Made by a program: the position numbers and the translations under genes. Positions 1 through 10,008 of a DNA stretch of 11,429 nucleotides are shown here, piece after piece. The stretch is taken from positions 1 to 11,429 of the forward strand of contig JADGJA010000744.1 of assembly GCA_027596035.1 (NCBI GenBank). Reading direction: 5' to 3'. This stretch comes from Thoreauomyces humboldtii (lineage: Eukaryota; Chytridiomycota; Chytridiomycetes; Spizellomycetales; Powellomycetaceae). Each line of letters begins with the position of its first letter. Positions within the stretch are counted from its first letter, which is position 1. The notes below the pieces were generated by a model, which did not search any database, was not told the DNA's origin, and saw nothing but the letters and a program-made list of their open reading frames with translations.

Positions 1-13
1 CTCTCCTGCTTAC

Positions 14-1893
14 CGTCGTACTTGAAGTCGGCTGAGAAGTTCAGCCCTTCCATCGTCTCGTAAATCTCCTGTTGAAATGAGATAAGCGGGTGCGCTCGGA
101 TGCGATTTGGAAGCCAGCTAGAAGCTTACGGTCAGGTCCTTCGTGATTTTGCCCAACATCGGTCGGATTGGGATTCCAGGACAAGACCTGCATGCATCCG
201 CGATCCCTTGCAAACCAACGGTGCGATCCATCAGCAGCGGGACGATGACGTCGTAACTAGGAACTTGAGCGTAGCACTCCTAATGCCGCAAGAGCGAAGT
301 TTGTAGCCATCAATGGCCAAGGGTCAGTTCGAAGGTGAAGCCTACCTTCAGCGTCTGCTCGGCAGCCTTCATCTGCAGTTTGAGGCTCTCGCCACGAAGA
401 GAAGTCGGCGAATGCTCGAGCAGCACGGCATGACCAAGGGCAGTCAGGATGGTGGTCCTGACCGCACCGATGCGAAGATGGGAAACCATCGTCCTGGTGA
501 GAAATCGAAGTTCTTCACCCTGTTTCAAATCACACGTTGAGACAGGCATCAACGGGCCCATAATCACAGGTAAAAAAAGATACCTGAGATGCAACCATTA
601 GCTTCTTGACCAGCTCTGTCTTGATCCCGACGGTGCCCTGTCCTTTCAATTCGGCGATCTTTTGCAGCGTTGCAAATACCACAGCCACGGTGAGAGGCTT
701 GGGCGCGATCAGCATGCGCGTTGTTCTTCGAGCTTGGACGACCACGTCGCCCCAATCTCCGCAGGCATCCCAGACTGCTTTGATCCTTTTCGGTGAGAAG
801 TCAGAGATTGAGGTGATGGCTTTGATGAGAATTTGTGGTCCGACTCCCAGTTCAACACCTGCATATTGAGCATGGATCTAGTCAAGCCCATACATAGGCG
901 GACCATACGGAGGTCAGGGTCGCTTCACCTTTGTAGGACGGCGCGATGCTGTTGCTTGAGAGATAGAGCGTCGCCAAGAGATCATCCGGAGAGTGACGGA
1001 TTACGAGCCGGAGCATATTGGTTAGACCCTGCGTGATTACGCTTTTGCGGAAAGAAGGGAGAAGAGACGGAGAGACAAACATCAGCTTGACGCCCAAAGA
1101 GAAGCCATAGATGGGAAAGAGTAGAGCATTGCATTGAAAAAAGAAAACAGGTCGTAAAGCAGGGATTCGAAAGGGTGAAGAAAGCCACGAAAGCCAATGG
1201 GTTTGGAACGTACAGTCTTCCTTTAACCTCAGCAGCCGCCGCGAACTGTTCTGCCAGCCAACGATAGGGCACATGTTCCGTTGTCCAGTACGCCGGGAGG
1301 TCGGGGTCATTCAAAACAGGAGGCTTCGTGCCCAATGTAGTCATCACAGACGAAGCTTCCCAAGCCGACACGGCGAGAGCTTCCTTTAAAGCTGCATCAT
1401 CCTCCGCCACGAAGTCCCTCGTAAGGGAGACATCCGACGGTTCATTCGAGGCATTGATAGCAGCTTGGAGAGCCGCCTCTTCCGCTTCACGTTCGGGATC
1501 GGTCGGTGCGCAAGTTTCAAAGCTCTGTGATGAAGTCGCAACGATGGCTTGTGCGGTATCATCAACATCCTCAAGATCAGATATTGGACGGGTAGACTCC
1601 TCCAACGGTGCTCCAGCTGTGAAGGTCGAAGAAGATCCTCCCTCGTCTCGTGATCGATCGTTCACGCTTCCCCATGTCTCGGCCGGCCAGCTCTCCCATT
1701 CAGGCGCCGCGTCGCCTTTCCGTACCGCGCGAGGAACGACAGGAGTTGTTGTCAGGGAGAAGAATGCGTCCAGCTTCCGTTGCTTGGTAGGAGTAGTTGT
1801 TGGGGTGGATGGTGTTCCTACAGTTGTTGAAAGCCTAGACTTCTTTGCACTGGGAGTAGAGGGCGTGGCAGCTTTTCGTTTCTTTGGTGGCAT
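14..1893 (-). CDS. CDC9: ATP-dependent DNA ligase I (replicative), 5' part; C-terminus beyond left edge
   Basis: This enzyme seals nicks between Okazaki fragments in the nucleus, using ATP through a lysyl-AMP intermediate. Exons on the minus strand are 1893..1214, 1041..929, 858..584, 519..346, 279..130 and 68..14, with introns of 172, 70, 64, 66 and 61 bp; a seventh GT donor lies at 13..12, so the gene continues outside the window. About 482 residues are present. The order is a basic NLS-like start (PPKKRK, 2-7), a PIP box QRKLDAFF (38-45) for PCNA binding, an acidic low-complexity tail with two UIM-like motifs (134-151, 164-179), and the helical DNA-binding domain from about 208 (APSYKGVELGVG and APKPLTVAVVF are typical). 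Then come PGIPIRPMLGKITKDLT and the catalytic lysine in FKYDG, K480. The start at 1893 is the first in-frame ATG with an A at -3; the open frame above it begins only with GTG. The adenylation remainder and OB domain are missing because of the window edge, not a break. Confidence 0.93.
1357..1494 (-). other. two UIM-like motifs in the DNA ligase I N-terminal tail
   Basis: Residues 134-151 (EREAEEAALQAAINASNE) and 164-179 (EDDAALKEALAVSAWE) both follow the ubiquitin-interacting motif pattern: an acidic run, a hydrophobic residue, Ala three later and Ser four after that. In the first these are L142, A145 and S149; in the second L169, A172 and S176, followed by an acidic E179. The second is a near-perfect match, while the first lacks the acidic residue at the exact final position. 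They lie about 90 residues after the PIP box. The function is inferred from pattern only. Confidence 0.5.
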
Positions 1894-2194
1894 TTCTTCG
1901 CGGCAAGGGGAATCGCCGTCAATGGATGTGAGGGATCGTAGGAGCAGCACAGGGTGGCGGATTTCGCATGGCGCGTGCGCCACACGAACGAAGGCGGCTG
2001 ACCAAGACCTACCGTACTGTACAGGAGCAACGGCTCCTTACTATGGATACCTCAACAAGTGGTCATATACATTATGTAGATACCAGTACGTAGCATTATA
2101 GAAAGGGGAACGAAAAAGGAGGAAGGAACAAACCTACTCCACAACAGCCAAAAAATGGAAAGACGCTACACTATCTATTTCAAGAATAGAAAGT
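1894..2194 (-). promoter_or_regulatory. spacer: ligase leader with uORF and GC palindrome, plus chitin synthase 3' flank
   Basis: The 301 bp between the chitin synthase stop and the ligase start must hold the 3' end of the former and the promoter of the latter, both on the minus strand. On the minus strand an ATG at 1969 opens a 16-codon upstream ORF (MRNPPPCAAPTIPHIH) that stops at 1919, 25 nt before the ligase ATG. A GC-rich palindrome TGGCGC-GT-GCGCCA spans 1969..1982 and overlaps the uORF start; its core resembles E2F/MBF-type sites of S-phase genes, which is only suggestive. A 6-bp stem with a 4-nt loop (AGGAGC/GCTCCT) is at 2023..2038. I see no clear TATA box or polyadenylation signal. 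Confidence 0.4.
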
Positions 2195-5100
2195 CTAAAG
2201 TTCTCCCTTCAAGACGCCGTCGATGCATCTGTGGATCCATTCTTTCTTGGCGCCGAGGTCCACACCGAAGAATGTGCTGAGCTCCTCCCTGACACTCTTC
2301 TTTGTTACGCTCATGAGGTCGGCTGTCGAGAGGATGTGACGGACCTGGCGAAGGATCTCGTCGTCGCTGGGTAGGGCGCGAGGAGCAGCATCCGACGTGG
2401 CCGTGTAGGTGGACCTCTGACTCTGACGACGGCCGAGACCTCCCGCTGCTCCGCTGCCGACACTTGAGGGCGGTGGAGGCATGCCAGAGTAATCCGGGAG
2501 GCCACCCGTGTACTGGGTTCCCCAGGACATACGTGCGTTGTAACCGTCGTGCTGAGGTGACGCCATGCCGCCGTACTGGGAACCGCCTCCGTAGGCCGAA
2601 CCAGCACCGTAATGAGTTCCGCCATACTGCGAGCCGCCGTACTGAGACCCTCCGTATGCGGTGGCCGGGACCCCTCGGGACTGGCCAGAGGATCCAGCTG
2701 ATCCGGAATGATACGAATCACGAGAGTGATCCTCGTCAGCAGCGATGCGTTCGGGCTCGAATTCAGACCAGAGGCGAAGGGGAATACTCTCCGGATCGAA
2801 CTGTTGAAGAGTGAGATAGATCAGCGACTGCAGCCAAGAGCGCGCATAATGCTCGAATTTCTGATGCTTACGTCTTCCTCAACCATGGGTTTTTCGACAA
2901 CCTTTCCACCTTCGTCAACTCGTCGTGTATCACCCCACGAGAAGTCATCAAAGTGCCAGAATGAATACAGTGGGATGAAAGCACCGAACAACGGCATAGC
3001 CAGGATGTACTACAAGGACGAAAACGAAGAACAAGTCAGAAAGACACGACGAGACTTGAGCAGCCAACAATCCACTTACGATGACCATCCACCCGATGTG
3101 TTGCCACTCGCGTTTCGCTATGAAGATCACCATTTGAAAACCATAGATGATGGCTATCATGACGATGGAGATGAGAGGGAACTGCGTATCGGGGTTCGCG
3201 ACGAGCGTGTAGACCAGGTAGACGATGTAGACGAGAGCGGCAGGCTGCACGAAGGTGGCCATCAGGTCGATGAAGACCACGAAGCGCATGGAGAAACAGC
3301 AGAAGCCACACATCTGGGGTAGCCAGACGAGCTCGAGTAGGTTGTGAACAGTCGAGTTGATCCATCGTCGGCGTTGAGAAAGGAGCACCGACCACGAGTC
3401 TGGGGCGTTGGTGCGACACTTGGCGTCCGAGGTAAAAGCAGTTTTCATGTTCGGGAAGTGCTTGAGGAGAAGTGTGGTGAGGTATCGGTCCTCTCCCAGA
3501 TGCAGCAGGTTCTTCAAGTGGAGAGTATCGACCACGTTCTGCGAGTAGTCGTTGACGAGGGCTGGGGCGATTAGCAAAGGGAGGTTCTTAACTGGGGTGC
3601 GCACGCGATACATGCTGAAGCACCCCGGCAGGCAGGTAACACTTCCAAACAGAGACTCGAAAGCTTTGGCCATGTTGTGAGAGATGAAGTACTCGTAGAC
3701 TTGGATCATGGACACCCAGGAGTCGCGTTCGTTGGCAATCTGAGTCTCGCCGCAAAGACCAATGATCTTGGAATCGCGCGCCATTTGAGAAACGAGACGG
3801 TTGAGAGAGTCCTTGTATACGTCCGTATCAGCATCAACCGTGAAGACGTACTCGTAGAACGAGGGATCTACTCCGATGACGTTCTTCATTTGATGGTACA
3901 GCTCGAGCTCGAGAGGGCTCATGGGCTGGTTGTAGTGGACGTGGGAAAGGAACTTCATCACGACAAGCTGAGAGTCACGCTTTCCTCGGTTTCCGGGGCG
4001 AGCGCGCTCGCTGGGCTTGCCGACCTTAACGACCACAATGTATGGAACAACCTTGCCCTGGATCTCGTAAAGGCCCGAATAGACCTTGGCCATGTTGAGC
4101 TGCTTGTTTCCGTCTCCCAGACTTTGGAAACTCAAGGCGTCGGGATCCAGGCTGGGATCCACACCAAGGATGTCAAGAACGATTCGAGGCGTAGGTCGAT
4201 CGTTGCCCGAACCGACGATGTTCCCATCACAGATAACAAACAGAAGTTTGTGCTTGTCATCGTAATCGAGTACTGCAAGGGACTCAAGTGTCCGGAGTAG
4301 TGACGCTTCGCCCTGAATGAGAAATATTCGTAGTTTGGTGAGTCTGCACACCAGTAAGCAGAAGAACTAAAGCATACCTCAGTGTAGCACGGTACTTGGC
4401 AAATGATGAATTTATCGTGCTCTTCCGGGTTCTTTTTCCCGCCAAACTGGAGGGCCGCAAGGAACTTGAAGCCGATGACAGCGCAAATGACCGCAGACGC
4501 AATCAACATAGCGTAGTTGGGGATGCGGCACTTCAAGTCGTTGCGGTGGTCGACTTTTCCAACGTAAAACATGTTGTTCATGCACGTCATGATTTGGGCA
4601 TAGTCGGCGGGCCTTTGTGCGCGAAGACTGTTTAATTGGCTGGTGGCGTCTCCGCTGTTGGCGAAGGTGCTCACGATTGTGGTCATGAAGTTTTCGGTAT
4701 TGGGGGTGTCGAGCCAGATGTTCGTGCTAGTCGCGCCGACCCCGAGCGACTCGGTGTATTCAAGTCGAGAAAAGGAGCCGACATCGTAAATCTTATCGTA
4801 AGCGGTGATGTAGGTTCCCGCTGCGGCCAGGGCGGACGGGGTCCAGACAACGGTTCCCTTTCTGAACGCAGAGAGCTTGGTCTGGTCGGCCACAGCATGC
4901 TCCATCCAAGTGCCCTTGGTAACTTTGTCGTCAGTTGTGGCGAACTGGTAGTACGCGGCAGGTGCAGTATATCCTGGACACAGTGTAGCGAAACGAGTGT
5001 CAAGGGCCGGGTTGTTCTTGGACAGGATAGGGAACATTTGAGAGACGTCTTGCCCCATGACCTCGGAGCTCCAGAAGCCTGCTGTGGAGGCGGGTACATG

Positions 5101-8066
5101 GTTTGTGCTTTCGATTTCCGTGGTTGTGAGCGCATAGTAAGAACCGTACATAAAGACTAGGCCCTTGCCGTTGAGACCAGTCTCACCGCTGATTTCGCCG
5201 GGAGATTTAACGGCCTGAGTCGGACACAGGACAAAGCTAAGGCCGACGATAAAGAATAGAACTACCAAGTTCATCCCGATGATGACAAGACAGAGAGCGA
5301 CCTTCTCGCGCCAAGCCAATTGTCGATCTCTGAGTTTCATGCCGCAAAGCCAAAGACAGCAAGGAGGGAAGCACCAGGTAGAGGCCCATGTGCAGGTGAG
5401 CCATCGACATCGACTTCCGGTCATTTTTCGTTTCGGTTTGGGTTCCTTCATCGCAGCGACCTCCCGGACAGCAACCGGTGTGCCAAATGCACTCCGTCGC
5501 TTGTCGCTGGCAACGCTGCCCATCTCCATGTCGTTCTTCAGGAGCGTGGCTTGCGATCCGCTTTTACGAGGTTCGCGGTCAAAGTCAAACTCGGACTCAA
5601 AGTGGCTGGCGTTGTCATCGAAAGCGTGATCATCGTGGCTGATCTCCGACGGGGCATAGGTCGGAGTGTCGAGAGAAGTAACCTCCAAGGCGGCAAGCCT
5701 ATACTCCAGCGACTTCCAAGTACCCTCGGCAAGAAAGACCCGCGTAGACCCATTGACCGCTTCGTTCGACGTCCACTTGTGAGATGCAATGACCCCCTCG
5801 CACTGGCGTCGATTGTCGCCTCCTGACGAGTCGATAACGGAGGCATATCGCTTCAAGAAGTCGGCGTGCGGTAGGGCGGCAGTATAGACTACCGCAGGGT
5901 TGGAGCAAAGATTCGGAAGGTCATAATATGATACTTGGTTCCTGATGATGTCCTGATCAACAGAACGACTAGTTGTGTCATCGTTGATCTTGAGGTGCAG
6001 AACGAACCACGTCTGGGAGTCCTGAAGCGTGGGCAGCAGCTCAGCAAAGGCAGTCCTGAATTGGTGACCAATGGTATCGCTTGCATCTACATGCTGTTCA
6101 TCCTCCACCGATTTCTTGTTGCGGCGACCCCTCATAGAGGGATTGCGGCCCTTGCTGGTGGCAGCAATCAAGGTTTTTCCATCACGTTTGCTAGTCTGCG
6201 TGGCAACCAGACGATCGGAAAACATCGTCCGCAAAAAGACATTTCCAGTGCCAGGTTGTTCAGGACTTCCGCGAACAAGCGTGACGAAGTCTGACTGAAG
6301 GATGTCGGCGTCACAGTCCGAGAACCCGTGGGTATCGTACTCCACGACCCCAGCGTAATGACGGATACCGAAGGCGTATTTTGGCTTTTTGGAAGAGATA
6401 AATGCAGAATTTTCGGTCTTTTCCGCTTGGGCCGCGTAGATCTTTTCCGTGATCTTCGCATCCTTGCTTCCTCGCGCAGCCTCTTTGTCAATGATTGACA
6501 AGAGACCACCCTTGGGCCCATTCAGCACGGCCAGTACTCCGATGTTGTTCACACCGCTGCTAGTGGCGGCAGAGAGGCCCTCTGCGGTAAATGAATCGCG
6601 CGGAAGATCGAACAATTGCTCGTCCAAGAAGCTGCGCAACCGCTCGTTTTCAAAGTTGACGAGCAATCGATGAAATCCATGGCCGGCAATGTTTTGCCCA
6701 GCAAACCCAGGCACATCTAGGACCGACACAAACGAAGACCACACGGACTCGTCCTGGCACAGCTTGTCGTTAATCTGCTCCACAACCCAACTGAAGAGCA
6801 CAGAGTAGAGGGCACAGGCCAGACTATCGCGCTGCTTCTCTGCCGCCTCCGAATCCAGGAACACGGTCGTGATGTCCCGTCCGACAAGCTTGGTGCGGTA
6901 GGTGAGCACTCCTTCCATGGCCGAGGGATGGAGACCGAGCAAGCTGGCCACCAATTCGAGTTGCGCATAGTTTCGTACGGTGCACGCCTCCTGAACGTTG
7001 TGCGCATCGTCATGGAATGTGACGTTGCCCAGGTGGAGGATAGCGGCAAGGAGCTGCCATAGTTGCGCTTGCTGGCGACGACCAACTCCAAGCGCCTTCA
7101 AATTGTCTCGAACATCATCGAGCGCGGTGCCGCTATCGGCCGCAGACGAGCGAAGGGATGACTGACTGAGGTAGTGGAAGTGGGCTGGGTCCGACAAGTG
7201 CATCTGCATTTTCTCCTCCTGCGTTGCACCAGCGAGGAGATGGTAGAAGATATGGAAACTTCGGCCGCCTAGAATCCACCGGAAGAAAGCACCGCTTGTT
7301 AGCAGAGGGGCGGGAATGACCGTCCCATTGACAAGCTCATACCATCTTGCGCGCCGGAAACCCTGGACTTTTCGAGCAGGTACTCGATCACCTTCAGACC
7401 CATCATTTTGCCTCGCTTGTCGAACTGATACTCGGAGTACCTCGTGCAGCAGGTAGCATCGGTGTTGAATGGTGTATGTGCGTTGCCGAAAGCAGATAGA
7501 ACGGGATCCACCTTCAGAACAGCGGAATGGACTTTGCTCTTTTTTGAAGATGTTTTGCTCAGGTCACAAAGATGCCGAGTGATGAAGCGATGGGACTGAG
7601 ATTTGCCGGAACCTGTCTCTCCACTGCACAGCGTTCCCGTCAGAGAGCGTTCGAAGACGCACGATTTCCGGCATCGCTTCATTCATCCATACCTCAAGAT
7701 GATGCATTGATCTTCCTGATTCCGCACCATGTGCCTATATGCGGATGCAGCAGTGTCGAAGACATGTGCAGGGAGAGCGCTCTCGGGCGAAAAGGTGGCA
7801 GGGTCGGTCTTGTAAGCCTCCGCATAGTCTTTGCTCCGGTTGAGATCCAAGGCTCCTTTGCCAGACTGCAGGGAAAGGACACATCGCGCACCGACGTGTG
7901 TTGCGGTCTGGCCGGCGCCCAAACGTCCAGCAAGGATGCGAGTGATCTGCTCAACAGTATACGGAGAGCTCGGAAGCGCAAGGTCGGAAGGGGTGTCGGT
8001 CAACGAGGCGGCTTGGACTGCGCTCGACGAATACGGGTTAGCGCCGCCGCGGCCGGGTCGAACCAT
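2195..8066 (-). CDS. class V-type chitin synthase with N-terminal myosin motor-like domain
   Basis: This is an integral membrane glycosyltransferase that polymerises UDP-GlcNAc into chitin at sites of polar growth. Exons on the minus strand: 8066..7693, 7623..7343, 7268..4378, 4312..3080, 3009..2872, 2800..2195 (introns 69, 74, 65, 70, 71 bp), giving 1840 residues, normal for class V/VII enzymes. The myosin-like domain covers about 30-760: P-loop GETGSGKS (126-133), degenerate switch [11 protein letters not shown] (178-187), switch II DVPGFA (403-408). Membrane segments begin near 842, followed by a diverged cytochrome b5-like region around 900-985. The catalytic domain shows DADTD (1342-1346), EDR (1456-1458) and QRRRW (1495-1499), then three or more helices up to about 1615, a Gly/Tyr/Ser/Gln linker and a DEK_C domain (1783-1840). 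Counterparts are Aspergillus csmA and Ustilago mcs1. All five junctions restore family motifs across the splice, for example [16 protein letters not shown]. The start at 8066 has C at -3 and an in-frame stop upstream, so it is likely but not proven. Confidence 0.95.
2567..2656 (-). repeat. YGGSQ-type degenerate peptide repeat in the chitin synthase C-terminal linker
   Basis: Residues 1688-1717 consist of repeated [21 protein letters not shown] units. This is visible in the DNA as reiterated tac-ggn-ggn-tcn-cag codons on the minus strand. It links the membrane region to the DEK_C domain and is probably disordered. Synonymous third positions differ between units, so it is not a very recent DNA-level expansion. 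Confidence 0.8.
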
Positions 8067-8740
8067 CGGATGGAGAGAGGGGTGGAGCTGGTGATCAAAA
8101 AAGGACTGCCTGGAAAGTAGAGAATAGAGTTATAAGTGAGGAAGGAATGGAAGGGAGTGTGACGCGGCTTGTCGAGTGGAAATTGCTCCGAGACCACGCA
8201 CCTCTCCAATACGGGGAAGGCTTCACCGACACACGGATGCAAACACGCCTACGAATCTGGATCGAAATGCGAGGTAGAAACGATCCGGAGTACAGGGTGT
8301 TTAGATTGGTCGAAAGGGTTCTTCTGTCTCTGCTGTGTTTCCACACTTCTATTATACATGTAACTGTAGGAAGAAGCGGTTGGTGGCAAATCGGGGGGAA
8401 CGCGGGGTGAAAAAGCCAAAAAATAACCATTTTTCGGGTGGCGTTTTCAGGTCGGCCGCTCTCCCCTCATTGCCCCATCGATGGCTCTCGCGATCGAATT
8501 TCGAACAGGTCTATGCATGAAAAACTACCGAGTTTCCATCCAGTCACCAAAGTGCAAGCAGCTTCACACTTTTCTGTGCTCGGTGAGCCCTTCCTTTGGC
8601 ATGTCTCATTTTCAAAATGCGTACAGTGTTGAACAGATTTTCAACAGGCATTTTCGATAGAGTCCGCTCTTTGTCAGCCTTTGATCACACTACTGTATGT
8701 ACATGGATCATCCAACTCTGACTTCGGCACTTTCTGTGGT
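8067..8740 (-). promoter_or_regulatory. upstream region of the chitin synthase gene; no gene seen
   Basis: These 674 bp separate the chitin synthase ATG (8066) from the stop of the seven-helix protein (8741), both on the minus strand, so they should contain the chitin synthase promoter and the upstream gene's 3' end. A TATAAT hexamer on the minus strand lies at 8356..8351, about 285 nt before the ATG. A possible 5'-UTR intron runs 8201..8110 (GTGCGT to TTTCCAG, 92 bp); it is a guess from splice consensus only. A 111-codon minus-strand frame begins with an ATG at 8430, but it resembles no protein and would be a very long upstream ORF. No RNA gene or repeat is evident. Confidence 0.4.
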
Positions 8741-10008
8741 CTAAACCACGGTGTTATGTGATCCTTGGGCTCCCATAGGATACGGCTGGCTGTCGTATGT
8801 GGTATAAGCCGCCTGCTGCGCTGCAGGGCTGGTCCGCTTGTCTGCGTAGGGGCTGCCACGCCAGTTCGGATTGGCGCGGTCGAGCCTGTTCGAACTGTGA
8901 CCGAGCAGGGGGTGAGGACTAGAAAGAGATCAAAAAAGACAGGGGAGGTTCTCAGCTTACATCACTCCAGGAACCCATCCGTACGGGCCGATTGCCGCCT
9001 GCACATCGGCATGGTACTCGAACCACCGAAGGCAGGGAGTGAAGCACAGGAGAAACAGGAGCGGAAGCTCCGGCACAATTGCCAGCCCGTAAAGATACTT
9101 CTCCTCCAGGATCGCGTTTGTGTTCGACACAAAGTAGAGAGACAGAGCTGCCCGAAGAGCACAGAGGGCGATGCAGGCGGCGAGGAAGACGGCGCTTCGA
9201 CGGAGGAAGGGCTGGATTGATCGATGTCTGATGGCGTGGTTCACTAAGACCAATCCCATCACGGCACACATGACCTGAAGACAGGAACCAATGAGGGTGA
9301 GTCAAAAAATCAATTCGCCTTCCCTCGGTGAGCTTCCCACCAGCATGATAGCAACTCCCGCCGTCCTGTACGTCTTTGCCTGCTGACGGTCCTGATCGGT
9401 AACTGGGGTGTTGGCAAGCTTGATGCCACCATAAACTGAGAGAGTTGCGGCCAAGATCACGCCAAGATGGACCCAGCGCAAGAGTCGGTGAACCGGCGAA
9501 CCAGCTCCCGTTCGAGACGGATCGAGCCAGCGAAGGACGAGCCCTAGTGTGCAGTCAAGGAGGAAGAAATACCCAGCGGTGTACAAAATACTGTACAGTA
9601 TGCAAGCTGATCAGCACGATTGGCGACAACAGCTTTCGAACAGGTGGACCGCCCAAACATACCTGTCCACAATTATCAAGGTGGTCAAATCGGAAACCTG
9701 GTCTGCAGTGCTTCGAGGTCTACCTCGGATCACCAAACGAAAGATGAAAGCGGCCATGCGCACTAATTCATAATTATCAGGTTGGTTAATTATCAGCGCG
9801 TCGACAACCAATCGCGCAAGTGACGCACAATCGCGAAGTCAAAGAACATGCTTGTTCACTTACACAGTGAATAGAGAAGGATCCAGGCAAGACAATGGAT
9901 TCGAGTGCGCGAGAGGTTGAAGACGGTTGCTAAGAAAGCGGCGCCCATCACAATCGTGAGGATGATTGGAGCCGCAACACTGATTGAGGGAAATGAAGTG
10001 ATGTCCAT
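8741..10008 (-). CDS. seven-transmembrane fungal membrane protein, DUF7702-like
   Basis: Exons on the minus strand are 10008..9864, 9762..9663, 9590..9341, 9274..8961 and 8894..8741 (introns 101, 72, 66 and 66 bp), coding for 320 residues. Seven hydrophobic stretches can be read: about 10-31, 41-60, 78-101, 119-138, 155-178, 187-210 and 224-243. A hydrophilic tail rich in Ser, Gln and Tyr follows (RANPNWRGSPY). Helix-by-helix spacing and small motifs (LLYSLLRMAAFIFR in helix 2, LYTAGYFFLLD in helix 3, VPELPLL in helix 7) resemble the fungal DUF7702 family; an RTA1-like assignment fits less well. No substrate or signalling partner can be inferred. The ATG at 10008 has a favourable AAAG context and starts just before helix 1. 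The last intron could also end at 8919, giving a 42-bp intron and eight extra residues in frame; 66 bp fits its neighbours better. Without splicing, the fourth exon ends at a stop at 8957. Confidence 0.75.
9588..9601. repeat. 14-bp perfect palindrome over a 3' splice site
   Basis: The sequence atactgtacagtat is its own reverse complement. It contains the CAG acceptor of intron 2 of the seven-helix gene, with the exon starting at 9590 on the minus strand. A palindrome of this length may be chance; its position over the splice site is the only notable point. Confidence 0.7.
9771..9796. repeat. two direct copies of TAATTATCAG within an intron
   Basis: The 10-mer taattatcag occurs at 9771..9780 and 9787..9796, separated by 6 bp, inside intron 1 (9763..9863) of the seven-helix gene. 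On the transcribed strand each reads CTGATAATTA, which contains a GATA core and also resembles a branch-site sequence. The intron is 101 bp against 66-72 bp for the others in this gene, so a small internal duplication is a simple explanation. Confidence 0.6.

Noticed and set aside
1894..1983. 30-residue N-terminal extension of DNA ligase as a mitochondrial presequence, as in yeast Cdc9
   Set aside because: The only start at its head is GTG, not ATG, and the segment contains several acidic residues. Non-AUG initiation would have to be shown.
1328..2101. 257-codon open frame on the plus strand
   Set aside because: It is antisense to DNA ligase exon 1, whose NLS, PIP box and domain motifs are convincing. 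The frame is a low-complexity shadow of Ser/Ala/Thr-rich codons.
2708..3322. 204-codon plus-strand frame rich in Asp, Glu and His
   Set aside because: It is antisense to conserved chitin synthase exons and introns and has no recognisable domain.
3677..4300. 207-codon plus-strand frame
   Set aside because: It lies opposite the catalytic domain of chitin synthase, including DADTD and neighbouring motifs, so it is a mirror ORF.
4132..4377. extension of the large chitin synthase frame past 4378
   Set aside because: The family sequence continues from CYTE directly into [12 protein letters not shown] after removing 4313..4377, so the read-through frame is intron and out-of-frame sequence.
8095..8430. 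111-codon minus-strand ORF upstream of the chitin synthase
   Set aside because: It has no conserved motif and would be an unusually long uORF. It probably reflects a pyrimidine-rich promoter or leader.
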